Shown here one piece after another: positions 24,108 to 32,490 of a stretch of DNA of 32,543 nucleotides (position 1 is the first letter of the stretch; each line of letters opens with the position of its first letter). Source of the DNA: Clostridiales bacterium (lineage in GTDB: Bacteria > Bacillota > Clostridia > Oscillospirales > CAG-272); the NCBI GenBank assembly GCA_012837425.1, contig DURE01000008.1:1-32543 (forward strand). The letters run 5' to 3'. The translations under genes were made by a program, and so were the position numbers. The notes below the pieces were generated by a model, which saw nothing but the letters and a program-made list of their open reading frames with translations, was not told the origin of the DNA and did not search any database.

Positions 24108-25344
24108 TTTCGCTCTCCCCTTCTTTGCAAAACAGTATGGCCGAGTTGTGTCCCCCGAATCCGAGCGAGAGCGAAAGCGCCTTGTCAACCTCGCATCGCC
24201 GCGCCTCATTCGGAACATAGTCAAGGTCACACTCGGGGTCGGGCTCGCGGTAGCCAGCGGTCGGCGGTACCATGCCTGTTTTTATCGCCATAACCGCTGC
24301 TATGGCCTCGACGCCGCCCGCCGCGCCCAGCATGTGCCCGGTCGCCGACTTGGTGGAGCTCACCGGGACCTTGTAGGCCAGCTCGCCGAGCGCCTTTTTT
24401 ATCGCCATAGTTTCAATTTTGTCGTTGAGTGGGGTGGAGGTGCCGTGGGCGTTGATATACAGTCCCTCGTCGGGCTCAAGTCCGGCGTCAAGGAAGGCCA
24501 GCTCTATTGCCCGTGCGCTGCCCGAGGCGTCGGGCGCGGGCGCGGTTATGTGGTATGCGTCGCAGGTGTTGCCGTATCCGGCAAGCTCGCAGTAGATTTT
24601 CGCACCCCTTGCCTTTGCGTGCTCATACTCCTCAAGCACAACAACCCCCGCGCCCTCGCCCATGACAAATCCGGACCGGCGCCTGTCAAAGGGGATTGAA
24701 CAGCAGTCGGGGTCATTTGAGGTCGTGAGCGCCATACAGTTGGTAAACCCGGCAATCGCCAGTTGGTTTATGGCGGCCTCGGTCCCCCCGGCGATTATCG
24801 CGTCGGCATAGCCGTATTTTATCGCACGAAAGGCTTCTCCTATCGCATGACTTCCGGTGGCGCAGGCCGACACCACCGGAAGAGTCGGCCCGGTGGCGCC
24901 GCACCGGATAGCCACCAGCGCCGAGGCCATGTTTGAGATCATCATGGGGACAAAATAAGGTGAGACCCGGGCCGGCCCCCTTGTAATCATTTTCTGATGC
25001 TCAACAATAAAGGTGGCTATCCCGCCTATCCCCGAGCCGATGTAAACGCCCAGCCGCCCGGGCTTGACCTGTTCGCAAAGCCCGCTGTCCTCGACCGCCT
25101 GCGCGGCGGCGGCCAGCGCATACTGGGCAAACAAATCGGTCTTTTTCACTTCATTTTTATCAATATACAGCCCGGGGTCAAAATCCTTCACCTCGGCGGC
25201 AACTTTAACCTTCATCGAGCCGGCGTCGTATTTCGTTATCTCCCGAAAGCCGTGCCTGCCTTCGACAAGGCTCTGCCAGAATGACCTCACATCGTTCCCC
25301 ACCGGCGTAATGCACCCCAGCCCGGTTACCACTACTCTCTTCAT
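24097..25344 (-). CDS. fabF: 3-oxoacyl-[ACP] synthase II FabF
   Basis: A 415-residue condensing enzyme that elongates acyl-ACP with malonyl-ACP. The catalytic Cys161 is in VVSACATGSHAIGE; the two catalytic histidines are His300 (INAHGTSTPLND) and His337 (SATGHMLGAAGG), with Lys332 between them. N-terminal MKRVVVTGLGCITPVGNDV is standard, and length is normal. It is the only KAS I/II gene here. It is separated from fabG by 44 bases containing AGAGGTTAAT as ribosome binding site, the largest gap in the downstream part of the operon, and overlaps accB by 11 bases. Confidence 0.98.
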   Translation of the reverse strand: MKRVVVTGLGCITPVGNDVRSFWQSLVEGRHGFREITKYDAGSMKVKVAAEVKDFDPGLYIDKNEVKKTDLFAQYALAAAAQAVEDSGLCEQVKPGRLGVYIGSGIGGIATFIVEHQKMITRGPARVSPYFVPMMISNMASALVAIRCGATGPTLPVVSACATGSHAIGEAFRAIKYGYADAIIAGGTEAAINQLAIAGFTNCMALTTSNDPDCCSIPFDRRRSGFVMGEGAGVVVLEEYEHAKARGAKIYCELAGYGNTCDAYHITAPAPDASGSARAIELAFLDAGLEPDEGLYINAHGTSTPLNDKIETMAIKKALGELAYKVPVSSTKSATGHMLGAAGGVEAIAAVMAIKTGMVPPTAGYREPDPECDLDYVPNEARRCEVDKALSLSLGFGGHNSAILFCKEGESENDG

Positions 25345-25388
25345 ATTAACCTCTATATCCCGTTATACTAACTCCTAGCAACTAGCTC

Positions 25389-26117
25389 CTACATGGCCAT
25401 CCCGCCGTCAATGCGAATGACCTCCCCGGTTATATAGGCCGCCTGCTCTGAGGCCAAAAAGGCTGCAAGGCCGGCGACCTCCCCGGGGTTTCCCATTCGC
25501 TTGAGCGGTATCGCCGACAATACGGCAGCCTTAACCGACCCGGGCAGGTCCCTTGTCATTTCGGTTTCGATAAAGCCGGGGGCTATGGCGTTGCAGGTCA
25601 CGCCCCGGGGCGCAAGCTCGCGCGCAACCGTCTTGGTAAGCCCGATAATCCCGGCCTTTGAAGCAGAATAATTCACCTGTCCGGCGTTTCCCATAAGGCC
25701 GCTTACCGACGAAATATTGATAATCCGGCCGGCCGGCGAGCGCATCAGTGCCTTTGAGAGGTGCTTTGTGAAGTTGAAAACACCCTTGAGGTTCACGTCA
25801 ACAACGAGGTCAAAATCGGCCTCGCTCATTCTCAGCAGCAGGTTGTCCTTGGTAATCCCGGCGTTGTTGATAAGAATATCAACCCCGCCGAAGTCGGCGA
25901 CAATCTGCCCGCAGACCGCCCCCGCCTGCTCAAAGTCTGACACGTCGCACTGATACGCCCCTGCCCTGACTCCGAGCCCGCGCAGCAGAGCGCAGAGCTC
26001 GTCGCACTCGGCCGACCGGTCAACTATGGCTATATCGACACCGTCCTGTGCCAGCCGCAGGGCTATTGCCCTGCCGATGCCTCCCGCCCCGCCGGTAATA
26101 ACCGCTACTCTGCTCAT
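25389..26117 (-). CDS. fabG: 3-oxoacyl-[ACP] reductase FabG
   Basis: A 242-residue short-chain dehydrogenase that reduces 3-oxoacyl-ACP with NADPH. The cofactor motif is TGGAGGIGRAIA near residue 8; NNAGIT follows at about 84; the catalytic set is Ser137 in NISSVSG, Tyr150 and Lys154 in NYSASKAG. The C-terminus TGEVIRIDGGMAM is typical of FabG. Two starts are possible: an ATG at 26132 directly after the fabD stop, and the ATG at 26117 with GGAGAG seven bases upstream. The second agrees better with the family and the ribosome binding site, so I chose it; the longer form adds MESKK. Confidence 0.97.
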   Translation of the reverse strand: MSRVAVITGGAGGIGRAIALRLAQDGVDIAIVDRSAECDELCALLRGLGVRAGAYQCDVSDFEQAGAVCGQIVADFGGVDILINNAGITKDNLLLRMSEADFDLVVDVNLKGVFNFTKHLSKALMRSPAGRIINISSVSGLMGNAGQVNYSASKAGIIGLTKTVARELAPRGVTCNAIAPGFIETEMTRDLPGSVKAAVLSAIPLKRMGNPGEVAGLAAFLASEQAAYITGEVIRIDGGMAM

Positions 26118-26132
26118 TTTTTTGCTCTCCAT

Positions 26133-27050
26133 TCACTTCATAAGTCTCGGGCTCAGCGCCTCGACTGTTTTCTCAAGCGAGCCGGCGTCGCACACGTTGA
26201 GGACCAACACATCCGGGTTTATCCGGCTTATCAGGCCGGACAGCACCCTGCCCGCGCCCACCTCGATAAAGGTGTCGACGCCGTCGGCTATCATATTCTC
26301 AACAGTCCTCTGCCACAAAACCGGGCTTGACACCTGACGCGAGAGCAGGTCCCACGGGTTGTCGTCATAAAACTGCGCCGTGACATTTGAGTAAACCGGA
26401 ATTTTCATTTTCCCCGGCTGCCTGTTTTGCAGGTAAGCCTTGATTTTCTCGCCCGCTCCGGCCATATAGGGGCTGTGAAAGGCGCCGCTCACCGGCAGTC
26501 TGATATATTTCCCCCCATTATTTAGTACCGCCCTGCCAAGCGAGGTTACACTCCCCTCGGCGCAGGCCACCACGGTCTGCCCCGGGCAGTTGTAGTTGAC
26601 CGGATAGGCCCCGGGCACCGCGGTGCATATCTTCTCTATTTCCTCCGCCGGGAGTCTGAGCACCGCGAGCATCGCGCCGGGATTCTCTTCGGCTGCCGCC
26701 TGCATTGTGCCGGCGCGGAAGACTACAAAATCATAGGCATCGTGAAGTCCCATAATGCCGGAATGGCAAACTGCCGGAATCTCGCCGAGCGAAAAGCCGG
26801 CAAGTACGTTGGCATATATTCCCCGCTCACTCAGCAGCACCGCACAGGCGACGCCCATCGTAAAAAGACAGGGCTGAGCGTTCTCGGTTTGGTTCAGCTC
26901 GCCGGCCGGCCCAAAAAAGGCCATCTCCCTCAAGCGCTCACCGAGCATATCAAAAACTGGCCGGACAGAGGCGTATTTTTCGTACAGGTCATATCCCATG
27001 CCGACGCTCTGCGCCCCCTGCCCGGGAAAAACAAAGGCTATTTTACCCAT
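26133..27050 (-). CDS. fabD: Malonyl-CoA:ACP transacylase FabD
   Basis: A 305-residue alpha/beta hydrolase-like acyltransferase that loads malonate from CoA onto ACP. FPGQGAQSVGMG at residues 8-19 and nucleophile Ser87 in GFSLGE are clear; catalytic His192 is in SGAFHSPYM. The nucleophile elbow reads GFSLGE, not the GHSLGE of E. coli, so the usual His next to the Ser is Phe, as in some Firmicutes. It overlaps fabK by 13 bases and abuts fabG. Length is normal. Confidence 0.96.
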   Translation of the reverse strand: MGKIAFVFPGQGAQSVGMGYDLYEKYASVRPVFDMLGERLREMAFFGPAGELNQTENAQPCLFTMGVACAVLLSERGIYANVLAGFSLGEIPAVCHSGIMGLHDAYDFVVFRAGTMQAAAEENPGAMLAVLRLPAEEIEKICTAVPGAYPVNYNCPGQTVVACAEGSVTSLGRAVLNNGGKYIRLPVSGAFHSPYMAGAGEKIKAYLQNRQPGKMKIPVYSNVTAQFYDDNPWDLLSRQVSSPVLWQRTVENMIADGVDTFIEVGAGRVLSGLISRINPDVLVLNVCDAGSLEKTVEALSPRLMK

Positions 27051-27985
27051 TTTGACGCTCCGCGCAGCATCTCCTCGGTCTCGGCCATCATCTCCTCGAC
27101 AATCTCGCGCGCGCTCTGCTCGCGTTTTATCATCCCGGCAACCTGACCGGCCAGAAAACTGCCCCGCTTCTCGTCACCCTCATGGGCGGCCAACCGGAGC
27201 GAGCCCACACCGAAGGCTTCGAGCTCCTCGTTTGAGACGCTGCTGTCGTATTCCTTTGAGTAAAACTCGCGGGTAAAGGGGGTTTTTAGCGCACGGACCG
27301 GGTGCCCCAGCCGCCTGCCGGTGACTATTGTGTCGATGTCCCTGGCTTTTATAATCTTGTCCTTATAATTCTGATGTATACCACACTCCCGGGCGACAAG
27401 GAACCGGGTGCCGACCTGCACGCCGACAGCGCCGAGCATTAAGACCGCCGCAACCCCCCGCCCGTCACCGATGCCGCCGGCCGCTATAACCGGGATTTTT
27501 ACCGCGTCGACCACCTGCGGCACCAGCGCCATTGTGGTAAGGTCGCCCACATGCCCGCCGCTCTCGCTGCCCTCGGCAATAACCGCGGCAGCGCCGGCCC
27601 GCTCGACCAGCCTGGCTATGCCGGTCGAGGGAACCACCGGGATAACCTTGACTCCCGCCTCAAGCCAGCGCTTCATGTGTGCGGTGGGAAGGCCTGCACC
27701 GGTCGTCACCACCGGCACCCGCTCCTCGGCCACAACCTCGGCCACCTCCCCGGCATAGGGGCTCATCAGCATGACATTGACGCCGAAAGGCTTATCTGTC
27801 AGCTCTCTTGCCCTTCTTATCTGGCCGCGCACATGTTCGCCGGGGGCGTTGCCTGCGGCAATAATGCCAAGCCCCCCGGCCTCTGATACCGCCGCGGCAA
27901 GATTTGCATCGGAAATCCAGGCCATACCGCCCTGGAAAATCGGATATTTTATGCCGACAAGCTCCGAGATCAGCGAGTTAATCAT
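27038..27985 (-). CDS. fabK: Enoyl-[ACP] reductase II FabK (FMN-dependent)
   Basis: A 315-residue flavoprotein of the nitronate monooxygenase-like TIM barrel family. It performs the last reduction of each elongation cycle. Family marks: IKYPIFQGGMAWISDANLAAAVSEAGGLG, NVMLMSPYA, EGSESGGHVGDLTTMALVPQV, PVIAAGGIGDGRGVAAVLMLGAVGVQVGTRFL. Position inside the fab operon between acpP and fabD is what separates FabK from other nitronate monooxygenase-like proteins. The organism therefore seems to use FabK instead of FabI, a trait that gives intrinsic triclosan resistance in known species. GGAGAAA precedes the ATG, 2 bases after the acpP stop. Confidence 0.96.
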   Translation of the reverse strand: MINSLISELVGIKYPIFQGGMAWISDANLAAAVSEAGGLGIIAAGNAPGEHVRGQIRRARELTDKPFGVNVMLMSPYAGEVAEVVAEERVPVVTTGAGLPTAHMKRWLEAGVKVIPVVPSTGIARLVERAGAAAVIAEGSESGGHVGDLTTMALVPQVVDAVKIPVIAAGGIGDGRGVAAVLMLGAVGVQVGTRFLVARECGIHQNYKDKIIKARDIDTIVTGRRLGHPVRALKTPFTREFYSKEYDSSVSNEELEAFGVGSLRLAAHEGDEKRGSFLAGQVAGMIKREQSAREIVEEMMAETEEMLRGASKWVK

Positions 27986-27987
27986 CT

Positions 27988-28197
27988 TTATTTCTCCAGT
28001 ATTTTTATCAGGTCACCCACGGTTTTGATGTTCTGGTCGAGCTCGATTGTAATTCCGAGCTCATCCTCAAGGTTCATGACCAGCTCGACGGTTGCCAGCG
28101 AGTCAAGCTCAAGCTCGGCGAAGGTGGTATCCTTGGTGATGACAATGTCGGGGTCCTCTTTGTAGTCTCTGATTACCTTTGTGATTTTGTCCAGCAT
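27988..28197 (-). CDS. acpP: Acyl carrier protein
   Basis: A 69-residue acidic helical protein, slightly shorter than the usual 77. Ser33 in ELDSLATVELVMNLEDELGI is the phosphopantetheine attachment site; the motif is LDSL as in typical FAS ACPs. It carries the growing acyl chain for all enzymes of the cycle. GGAGG is seven bases ahead of ATG, a strong site in keeping with the high ACP amounts needed. It lies 40 bases after fabH and 2 bases before fabK. Confidence 0.97.
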   Translation of the reverse strand: MLDKITKVIRDYKEDPDIVITKDTTFAELELDSLATVELVMNLEDELGITIELDQNIKTVGDLIKILEK

Positions 28198-28237
28198 TTT
28201 ATGCCTCCGAAAATAAATGTTGTTATTATGAAAGGGA

Positions 28238-29194
28238 TTATTCCCATATCATCACGCAGGTGCCGGTGGTCATTCCGGCGCCGAAGGCAGACAGCAGCAG
28301 TTTTGTCCCCTTCTTTATACTGCCGGCCTCAAGCAGCTCGTCGAGCAGCAGAGGTATGGTCACCGATGAGGTATTGCCGTAGCGGTCAATGTTTGTCGGG
28401 AACTTTTCCTCGGGCTGCTCAAGGCGTGCTCTCGCCGAATCAATAATCCGCTTGTTGGCCTGGTGCAGGATATACAGGTCTATATCGTCTGGGGTCAGGT
28501 TAAGCGCCTGCAGCGCCAGCTCTGTCTGCTGCCCTACTTTTGAGACCGCGAACTTAAAGACATCCTGCCCCGCCATCACAAGAAACCCGGGCTCTTTTTG
28601 GGGCCGAAAGGGGCTGTTGCCGCTGCCGACCTGCTGATAAAGCAGGTGAGTATGCCCGTCTGAGGTCAGGTTTATATATTTTATTGCGTTACCCTCGCCG
28701 ACCACGCAGGCCGCCGCCCCGTCGCCGAAAAGCACGCAGGTTGAACGGTCGGTCCAGTCGCAGAGCCTTGACATCATCTCGGCGCAGACTATCAGAATGT
28801 GTTTCGACCGACCGGTTGAAATAAACTTATCGGCAATATCAAGCGCATAGATAAAGCCCGAGCAGGCTGCGTTTAGGTCGAAGGCCGGGCAAGTTACACC
28901 GAGAGCCTCGGCAACACAGCAAGCCAGCGACGGGAAGACATAGTCCCCGCACATGGTCGAGCAGATAATCATGTCAATATCCGAAACCCGAATTGCCGCC
29001 CTCTCAATCGCTGTCCCCGCCGCCGCAATCGACAGCGATGTGAGGTTCTCGTCGCCCGAGGCGATGTGCCGGTACTTGATTCCTGTTCTGCTTGAAATCC
29101 ACTGGTCGCTGGTATTCATCATTGTTGCGAGCCGGTCATTTGAAACTGCGGTTTTCGGCAGCGAAATGCCGGTCGATAAAATTCTTAAGCCCAT
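28238..29194 (-). CDS. fabH: 3-oxoacyl-[ACP] synthase III FabH
   Basis: A 318-residue condensing enzyme that starts fatty acid synthesis from acyl-CoA and malonyl-ACP. Catalytic Cys111 (NAACSGFIYAL), His244 (ILHQANKRI) and Asn274 (YGNTSSVTIP) are all present and the length is standard. The start MGLRILSTGISLPKTAVSN matches the family. It is the first structural gene after fabT, with a 113-base gap in which I find neither a clear promoter nor a second copy of the operator. Transcription therefore most likely continues from the fabT promoter. Confidence 0.97.
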   Translation of the reverse strand: MGLRILSTGISLPKTAVSNDRLATMMNTSDQWISSRTGIKYRHIASGDENLTSLSIAAAGTAIERAAIRVSDIDMIICSTMCGDYVFPSLACCVAEALGVTCPAFDLNAACSGFIYALDIADKFISTGRSKHILIVCAEMMSRLCDWTDRSTCVLFGDGAAACVVGEGNAIKYINLTSDGHTHLLYQQVGSGNSPFRPQKEPGFLVMAGQDVFKFAVSKVGQQTELALQALNLTPDDIDLYILHQANKRIIDSARARLEQPEEKFPTNIDRYGNTSSVTIPLLLDELLEAGSIKKGTKLLLSAFGAGMTTGTCVMIWE

Positions 29195-29307
29195 AATATC
29201 TCCGTTGCCGCCTTGGCGGACCGATGTCTCCGGCCGCCGGACAGCCCGGCTGACACCTGTGACAGTCTTTTTTACTTGTTAATACCGTCCGGACGCAAAA
29301 AGATACA

Positions 29308-29763
29308 TCAGTCAAAAACTTTAGCTTTTTCTCCGAAAAAATCACCGAGCTTTTTCACGGCTACAAGGAGGATGTTCTTTTCGGTGTCGGTGAATTTCCG
29401 GCTGATATTGCGTACCATCCTCCGGTGAAAAATGCTGTGCGCCCGGTCGACCTTCTCTCCCTTTCTTGTCAGCGATATGATAAACCGCCTGCCGTCCTTT
29501 GAGAAGGGCACCTTGATGACAAAGCCTTTTTTCTCAAGCTTTTTCACCGCCACGGTGGCGGTCGGGGGCGTTATGTTGAGGTCGTTTGCAATATCGCTTA
29601 CCGTCGACTGCCCTCCCCTTTTTGAGATGGCCTCAATCATGTGAGCTTCGGCCATGGTCACCGGTATGTCGGCAATGGTTTTCAGGGAGGCCTCCTCGTA
29701 CTTTAAAATATTGTTGAACGTGTTGACCAGAATATCGTTCAGGCTTTTTTCAAACTCGTCCAT
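29308..29763 (-). CDS. fabT: MarR-family repressor of fatty acid synthesis
   Basis: A 151-residue winged-helix dimer of the MarR family. The recognition region is TVSDIANDLNITPPTATVAVKKLEKKGFVIKVPFSKDGRRFIISLT (residues about 54-100), flanked by dimerisation helices. In streptococci FabT binds acyl-ACP and represses the fab operon; position as first gene of an identical gene order makes FabT the best name, although identity is inferred from context. GGGAGGAGG precedes the ATG. A palindrome at 29789-29807 overlaps its own promoter, so autorepression is likely. Confidence 0.92.
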   Translation of the reverse strand: MDEFEKSLNDILVNTFNNILKYEEASLKTIADIPVTMAEAHMIEAISKRGGQSTVSDIANDLNITPPTATVAVKKLEKKGFVIKVPFSKDGRRFIISLTRKGEKVDRAHSIFHRRMVRNISRKFTDTEKNILLVAVKKLGDFFGEKAKVFD

Positions 29764-29788
29764 ACGACGCCTCCTCCCAAAAACAGTA

Positions 29789-29807
29789 ATTAGTTTTGCT
29801 AACTAAT
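29789..29807. promoter_or_regulatory. Candidate FabT operator
   Basis: A perfect palindrome with 7-base arms, ATTAGTT-5 bases-AACTAAT. It directly touches the -10 hexamer at 29806-29811 and lies about 26 bases upstream of fabT. Size and symmetry fit a MarR-type dimer. I see no second exact copy in the 113 bases before fabH. Binding by FabT is inference. Confidence 0.65.
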
Positions 29808-29834
29808 AGTAGCATATGGTTTTACATATGTCAA
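29806..29834 (-). promoter_or_regulatory. Promoter of the fabT-fab-acc operon
   Basis: Minus-strand -35 TTGACA (29829-29834), 17-base spacer, -10 TACTAT (29806-29811). Transcription would begin around 29798, inside the candidate operator. It probably drives the 9.5-kb operon down to accA and the DegV gene. Confidence 0.75.
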
Positions 29835-29888
29835 TATGTTTGGTTAATTTTTTACCGCAAGGCTCGCGGACGCAGTCGCCTCTAATTT

Positions 29889-30977
29889 TCACCTCTCCAG
29901 AATATCGGCTATCCTCCGGCTGGCAAATCCGTCCCCGAAAGGACTGACGGCACGCGCCATCTCCTCATACGCCGCCCGGCTCTCAAGCAGTTCGGCGGCA
30001 TTCCTGAATATTGCCTCCCCGTCGGTGCCGACCAGTCTCAGCACCCCTGCCTCCACCCCCTCGGGGCGCTCGGTGGTCTCGCGCAGGACCAACACCGGCC
30101 TGCCCAGCGCCGGGGCCTCCTCCTGTACCCCGCCGCTGTCGGTGAGTATCATGTAGCAGCGCGCCATAAAATTATGGAAATCCAGCACATCAAGCGGCTC
30201 GATTATATGCAGCCTGTCGCAGTCCGAAAGCTCCCCGGCCGCCCGTCGGACCTCAGGGTTCATGTGAATCGGATATATCACCTTAACGTCCCGGTATTCG
30301 GTGAGTATCCGCCTAACTGCCCGGAATATGCGCCGCAGTGGCTCCCCGAAGCTCTCCCGACGGTGCGCCGTGAGGATTATCAGCCGGCTGCCAGCCGCCC
30401 AGTCAAGCTCGGGGTGCCTGAAGTCCGGAGTGATCGTGGCCTTCAGCGCGTCTATTACCGTGTTCCCGGTCACATATATCGAGCTCTCGGTCTTTCCCTC
30501 GCGTATCAGGTTGTCACGGCAGGTCTCGGTCGGCGCAAAATGATAGCACGATATGCTGTCCACCGCCTGCCGATTGAATTCCTCGGGGTACGGGGCGTGT
30601 ATGTTATATGTACGCAGTCCGGCCTCGACATGCCCGACCGGAATGTTCATGTAAAAAGCCGCCATAGCCGCTGAAAATGCCGTCGTGGTATCGCCGTGCA
30701 CCAGAACAATGTCCGGTCTTTCCTTCTCCAGCAATTCCTTCATTCGGGCAATAATACTTGTTGTAATATCAAAGAGCGTCTGCCCCTCCCTCATCACCGC
30801 AAAATCATAGTCGGGGACCACGCCGAAGATACCGAGCACCTGCTCAAGCATCCACCGGTGCTGACCGGTCACACAGACAACCACCTCAAAGCTCTTCCGC
30901 GACATAAGTTCAAGCACGAGCGGGCACATTTTTATCGCTTCCGGCCTTGTGCCGAATACTATCATAACTTTTTTCAC
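29889..30977 (-). CDS. wecB: UDP-N-acetylglucosamine 2-epimerase (non-hydrolysing)
   Basis: A roughly 362-residue GT-B-fold enzyme that makes UDP-ManNAc from UDP-GlcNAc, a precursor for teichoic acid linkage units or surface polysaccharide. Marks: IVFGTRPEAIKMCPLVLEL at the start, VHGDTTTAFSAAMAAF, VGHVEAGLRTYNIHAPYPEEFNRQAVD and LTDSGGVQEEAPALGRPVLVLRETTERPEGVEAG. Two GTG starts are possible: 30989 and 30977. The latter gives the usual VKKVM opening and has AAGGGTGG about 9 bases upstream; I chose it. It is separated from fabT by more than 100 bases on the same strand and shows no functional link to the fatty acid genes. Confidence 0.95.
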   Translation of the reverse strand: MKKVMIVFGTRPEAIKMCPLVLELMSRKSFEVVVCVTGQHRWMLEQVLGIFGVVPDYDFAVMREGQTLFDITTSIIARMKELLEKERPDIVLVHGDTTTAFSAAMAAFYMNIPVGHVEAGLRTYNIHAPYPEEFNRQAVDSISCYHFAPTETCRDNLIREGKTESSIYVTGNTVIDALKATITPDFRHPELDWAAGSRLIILTAHRRESFGEPLRRIFRAVRRILTEYRDVKVIYPIHMNPEVRRAAGELSDCDRLHIIEPLDVLDFHNFMARCYMILTDSGGVQEEAPALGRPVLVLRETTERPEGVEAGVLRLVGTDGEAIFRNAAELLESRAAYEEMARAVSPFGDGFASRRIADILER

Positions 30978-31070
30978 GGCTGTTGCCACCCTTGCCGTCC
31001 GGCCGGCAGGTGTGCCGGCACAATCTGTTTACTTAATAATTATGCGCCCTCATCAAGCATAAGACTTAGG

Positions 31071-31117
31071 GGCATGACAAAGCGCGGCCTCCTGAGAGTG
31101 CCGCGCTTTGTCATGCC
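31071..31117. terminator. Strong hairpin between the MBL gene and wecB
   Basis: An 18-base-pair perfect stem, GGCATGACAAAGCGCGGC/GCCGCGCTTTGTCATGCC, with an 11-base loop. It lies 10 bases after the stop codon of the minus-strand hydrolase gene. The better T-run (TTTTGTATTTT) is on the plus-strand side; the minus side continues CCCTAAGTC. It probably still separates the two minus-strand genes. Confidence 0.65.
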
Positions 31118-31126
31118 TTTTGTATT

Positions 31127-32362
31127 TTAGCCCTGCACAACAGACATGCTATTACCGGTAAAGGAAAACTTTACCGAGCCGGATTTTATAGTCGTCCCGG
31201 TCCAGTTGAGCAGTGCATAGTTGTTTTCAGCCAGGACATTGATTATCCTGTTGTCGGGCGGGTTACCCTTTCCGTTTGTGAAGTATACCTTTATCAGGTC
31301 GGTGGCTTTGCACACCCGTTTTATTGTGCTGGTAGCGGCAGACAGGTCGGAGGAGTCGGGGTCGGTTATCCCCTTATTCTCGTAGTATGTATTCACAAGA
31401 TTATTGTAGCTGGTTGTGACAATTGCATACTTCGGGTTCAGATGGGCAGCGGTGGTGTCGGGCTTTATGCTGTTATAGAAGCCGTGATGAGCCACCTGAT
31501 ATATGCTGACATGGCCGACAATATCCGCCACCCTGTCTGCAATCTCATAGCTGTAGCCCTGATAGCTGTTCTCGCCCAAATCGGAGCCGAGATATGTGGT
31601 ATAAATTTTACCGGTGCTGGTGGTACATCTGAGTTTAATCGGGGTGGCGTTGACGTTCTCGTCCCAGCCCCCGTTATGGCTTGATATAAAGTTGGTCTTA
31701 TTCCAGTTGTTGCCGTTGTAAAAGGTAATAGTGAAGCGTCCGAAGGTGTATGTGTTGTAGAGCGTTCCGTCGGATACATAGCTGCCGCTTGAGTTGCGTG
31801 TGAATATCTCGTATTTGGCCATGAACTTGCTGTCCGACAGATTTCTGATATCCGATATCGAATTTACCGAGGAGGCCGAAATGCTTGAATAGGGCCTGAT
31901 TTTCACAATAGGCATATGCTTGGCCTTGGCGGCGTTTTTCATGGCAAGGTTAATCTGGTAAACATCCTTTTCCTTGCCCGAGGTGTTGCCCGCCACATCC
32001 TTGAGGAAAAGCTTGGTGTTTGAGTTGGCAAAATCATTGATTGCCAAAACTATGCCCCCGGCGTGGTCCGAATCCCCGTGTGTCACCGCGATGAAGGTCA
32101 GTTTTGCGCTGCCGAGCGCGGCCGTCAGATAGGGGTTTACATAACTGGTATACTGACTGCTGGTCCCCGCGTCAACGAGGCCGTAAATTGTGGTGCTGCC
32201 GCTTGTGGATTTCACAAGCGTGGCGTTGCCTCTGCCAATCTTGATAAATTCGACCCCCGCATCACTTGCGGTCGCCGACACGCCGGAATTGAAGGTCAGA
32301 ATTCCCGTTAGGATACATAGCAACATAACCGTCACCACCCTAGCTCTGAGTCTTGGTTTCAC
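31127..32362 (-). CDS. Secreted ComEC/MBL-fold metallo-hydrolase
   Basis: A 411-residue protein with a signal peptide (basic MKPRLRAR, hydrophobic core TVMLLCILTGILTF, likely cleavage after GVSA at residue 30). The mature part is a metallo-beta-lactamase fold of the kind at the end of ComEC: VEFIKIGRGNATLV, HGDSDHAGG with His95, Asp97, Asp99 and His100, then YLGSDLGE around Asp261 and the second metal site AHHGFYNS with His292-His293. Stand-alone secreted relatives are suspected nucleases or phosphodiesterases; the substrate here is unknown. No cell-wall anchor or transmembrane helices after the signal. Start is GTG at 32362 with AGGAGGG eight bases upstream. No DNA-uptake genes are nearby. 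Confidence 0.88.
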   Translation of the reverse strand: MKPRLRARVVTVMLLCILTGILTFNSGVSATASDAGVEFIKIGRGNATLVKSTSGSTTIYGLVDAGTSSQYTSYVNPYLTAALGSAKLTFIAVTHGDSDHAGGIVLAINDFANSNTKLFLKDVAGNTSGKEKDVYQINLAMKNAAKAKHMPIVKIRPYSSISASSVNSISDIRNLSDSKFMAKYEIFTRNSSGSYVSDGTLYNTYTFGRFTITFYNGNNWNKTNFISSHNGGWDENVNATPIKLRCTTSTGKIYTTYLGSDLGENSYQGYSYEIADRVADIVGHVSIYQVAHHGFYNSIKPDTTAAHLNPKYAIVTTSYNNLVNTYYENKGITDPDSSDLSAATSTIKRVCKATDLIKVYFTNGKGNPPDNRIINVLAENNYALLNWTGTTIKSGSVKFSFTGNSMSVVQG

Positions 32363-32460
32363 TGTGATGCCCTCCTGTTAATTTTATTAAGGATACCCGT
32401 TTTTTTTGCGAAAATTGCTATGCGTGTGCGCGCCCATGGGCTGTTGCCGGTTGCTCAATA

Positions 32461-32490
32461 ATCATAGCTGCTTAAGTCGTTTGCAATCAA
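32461..32490 (-). promoter_or_regulatory. Possible promoter of the secreted hydrolase gene
   Basis: Minus-strand -35 TTGATT (32485-32490), 18-base spacer, -10 TATGAT (32461-32466), leaving a leader of about 90 bases. The match is modest. At the window edge (32529-32543) GGCAGC/GCTGCC forms a small hairpin that may belong to an element continuing outside. Confidence 0.35.
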
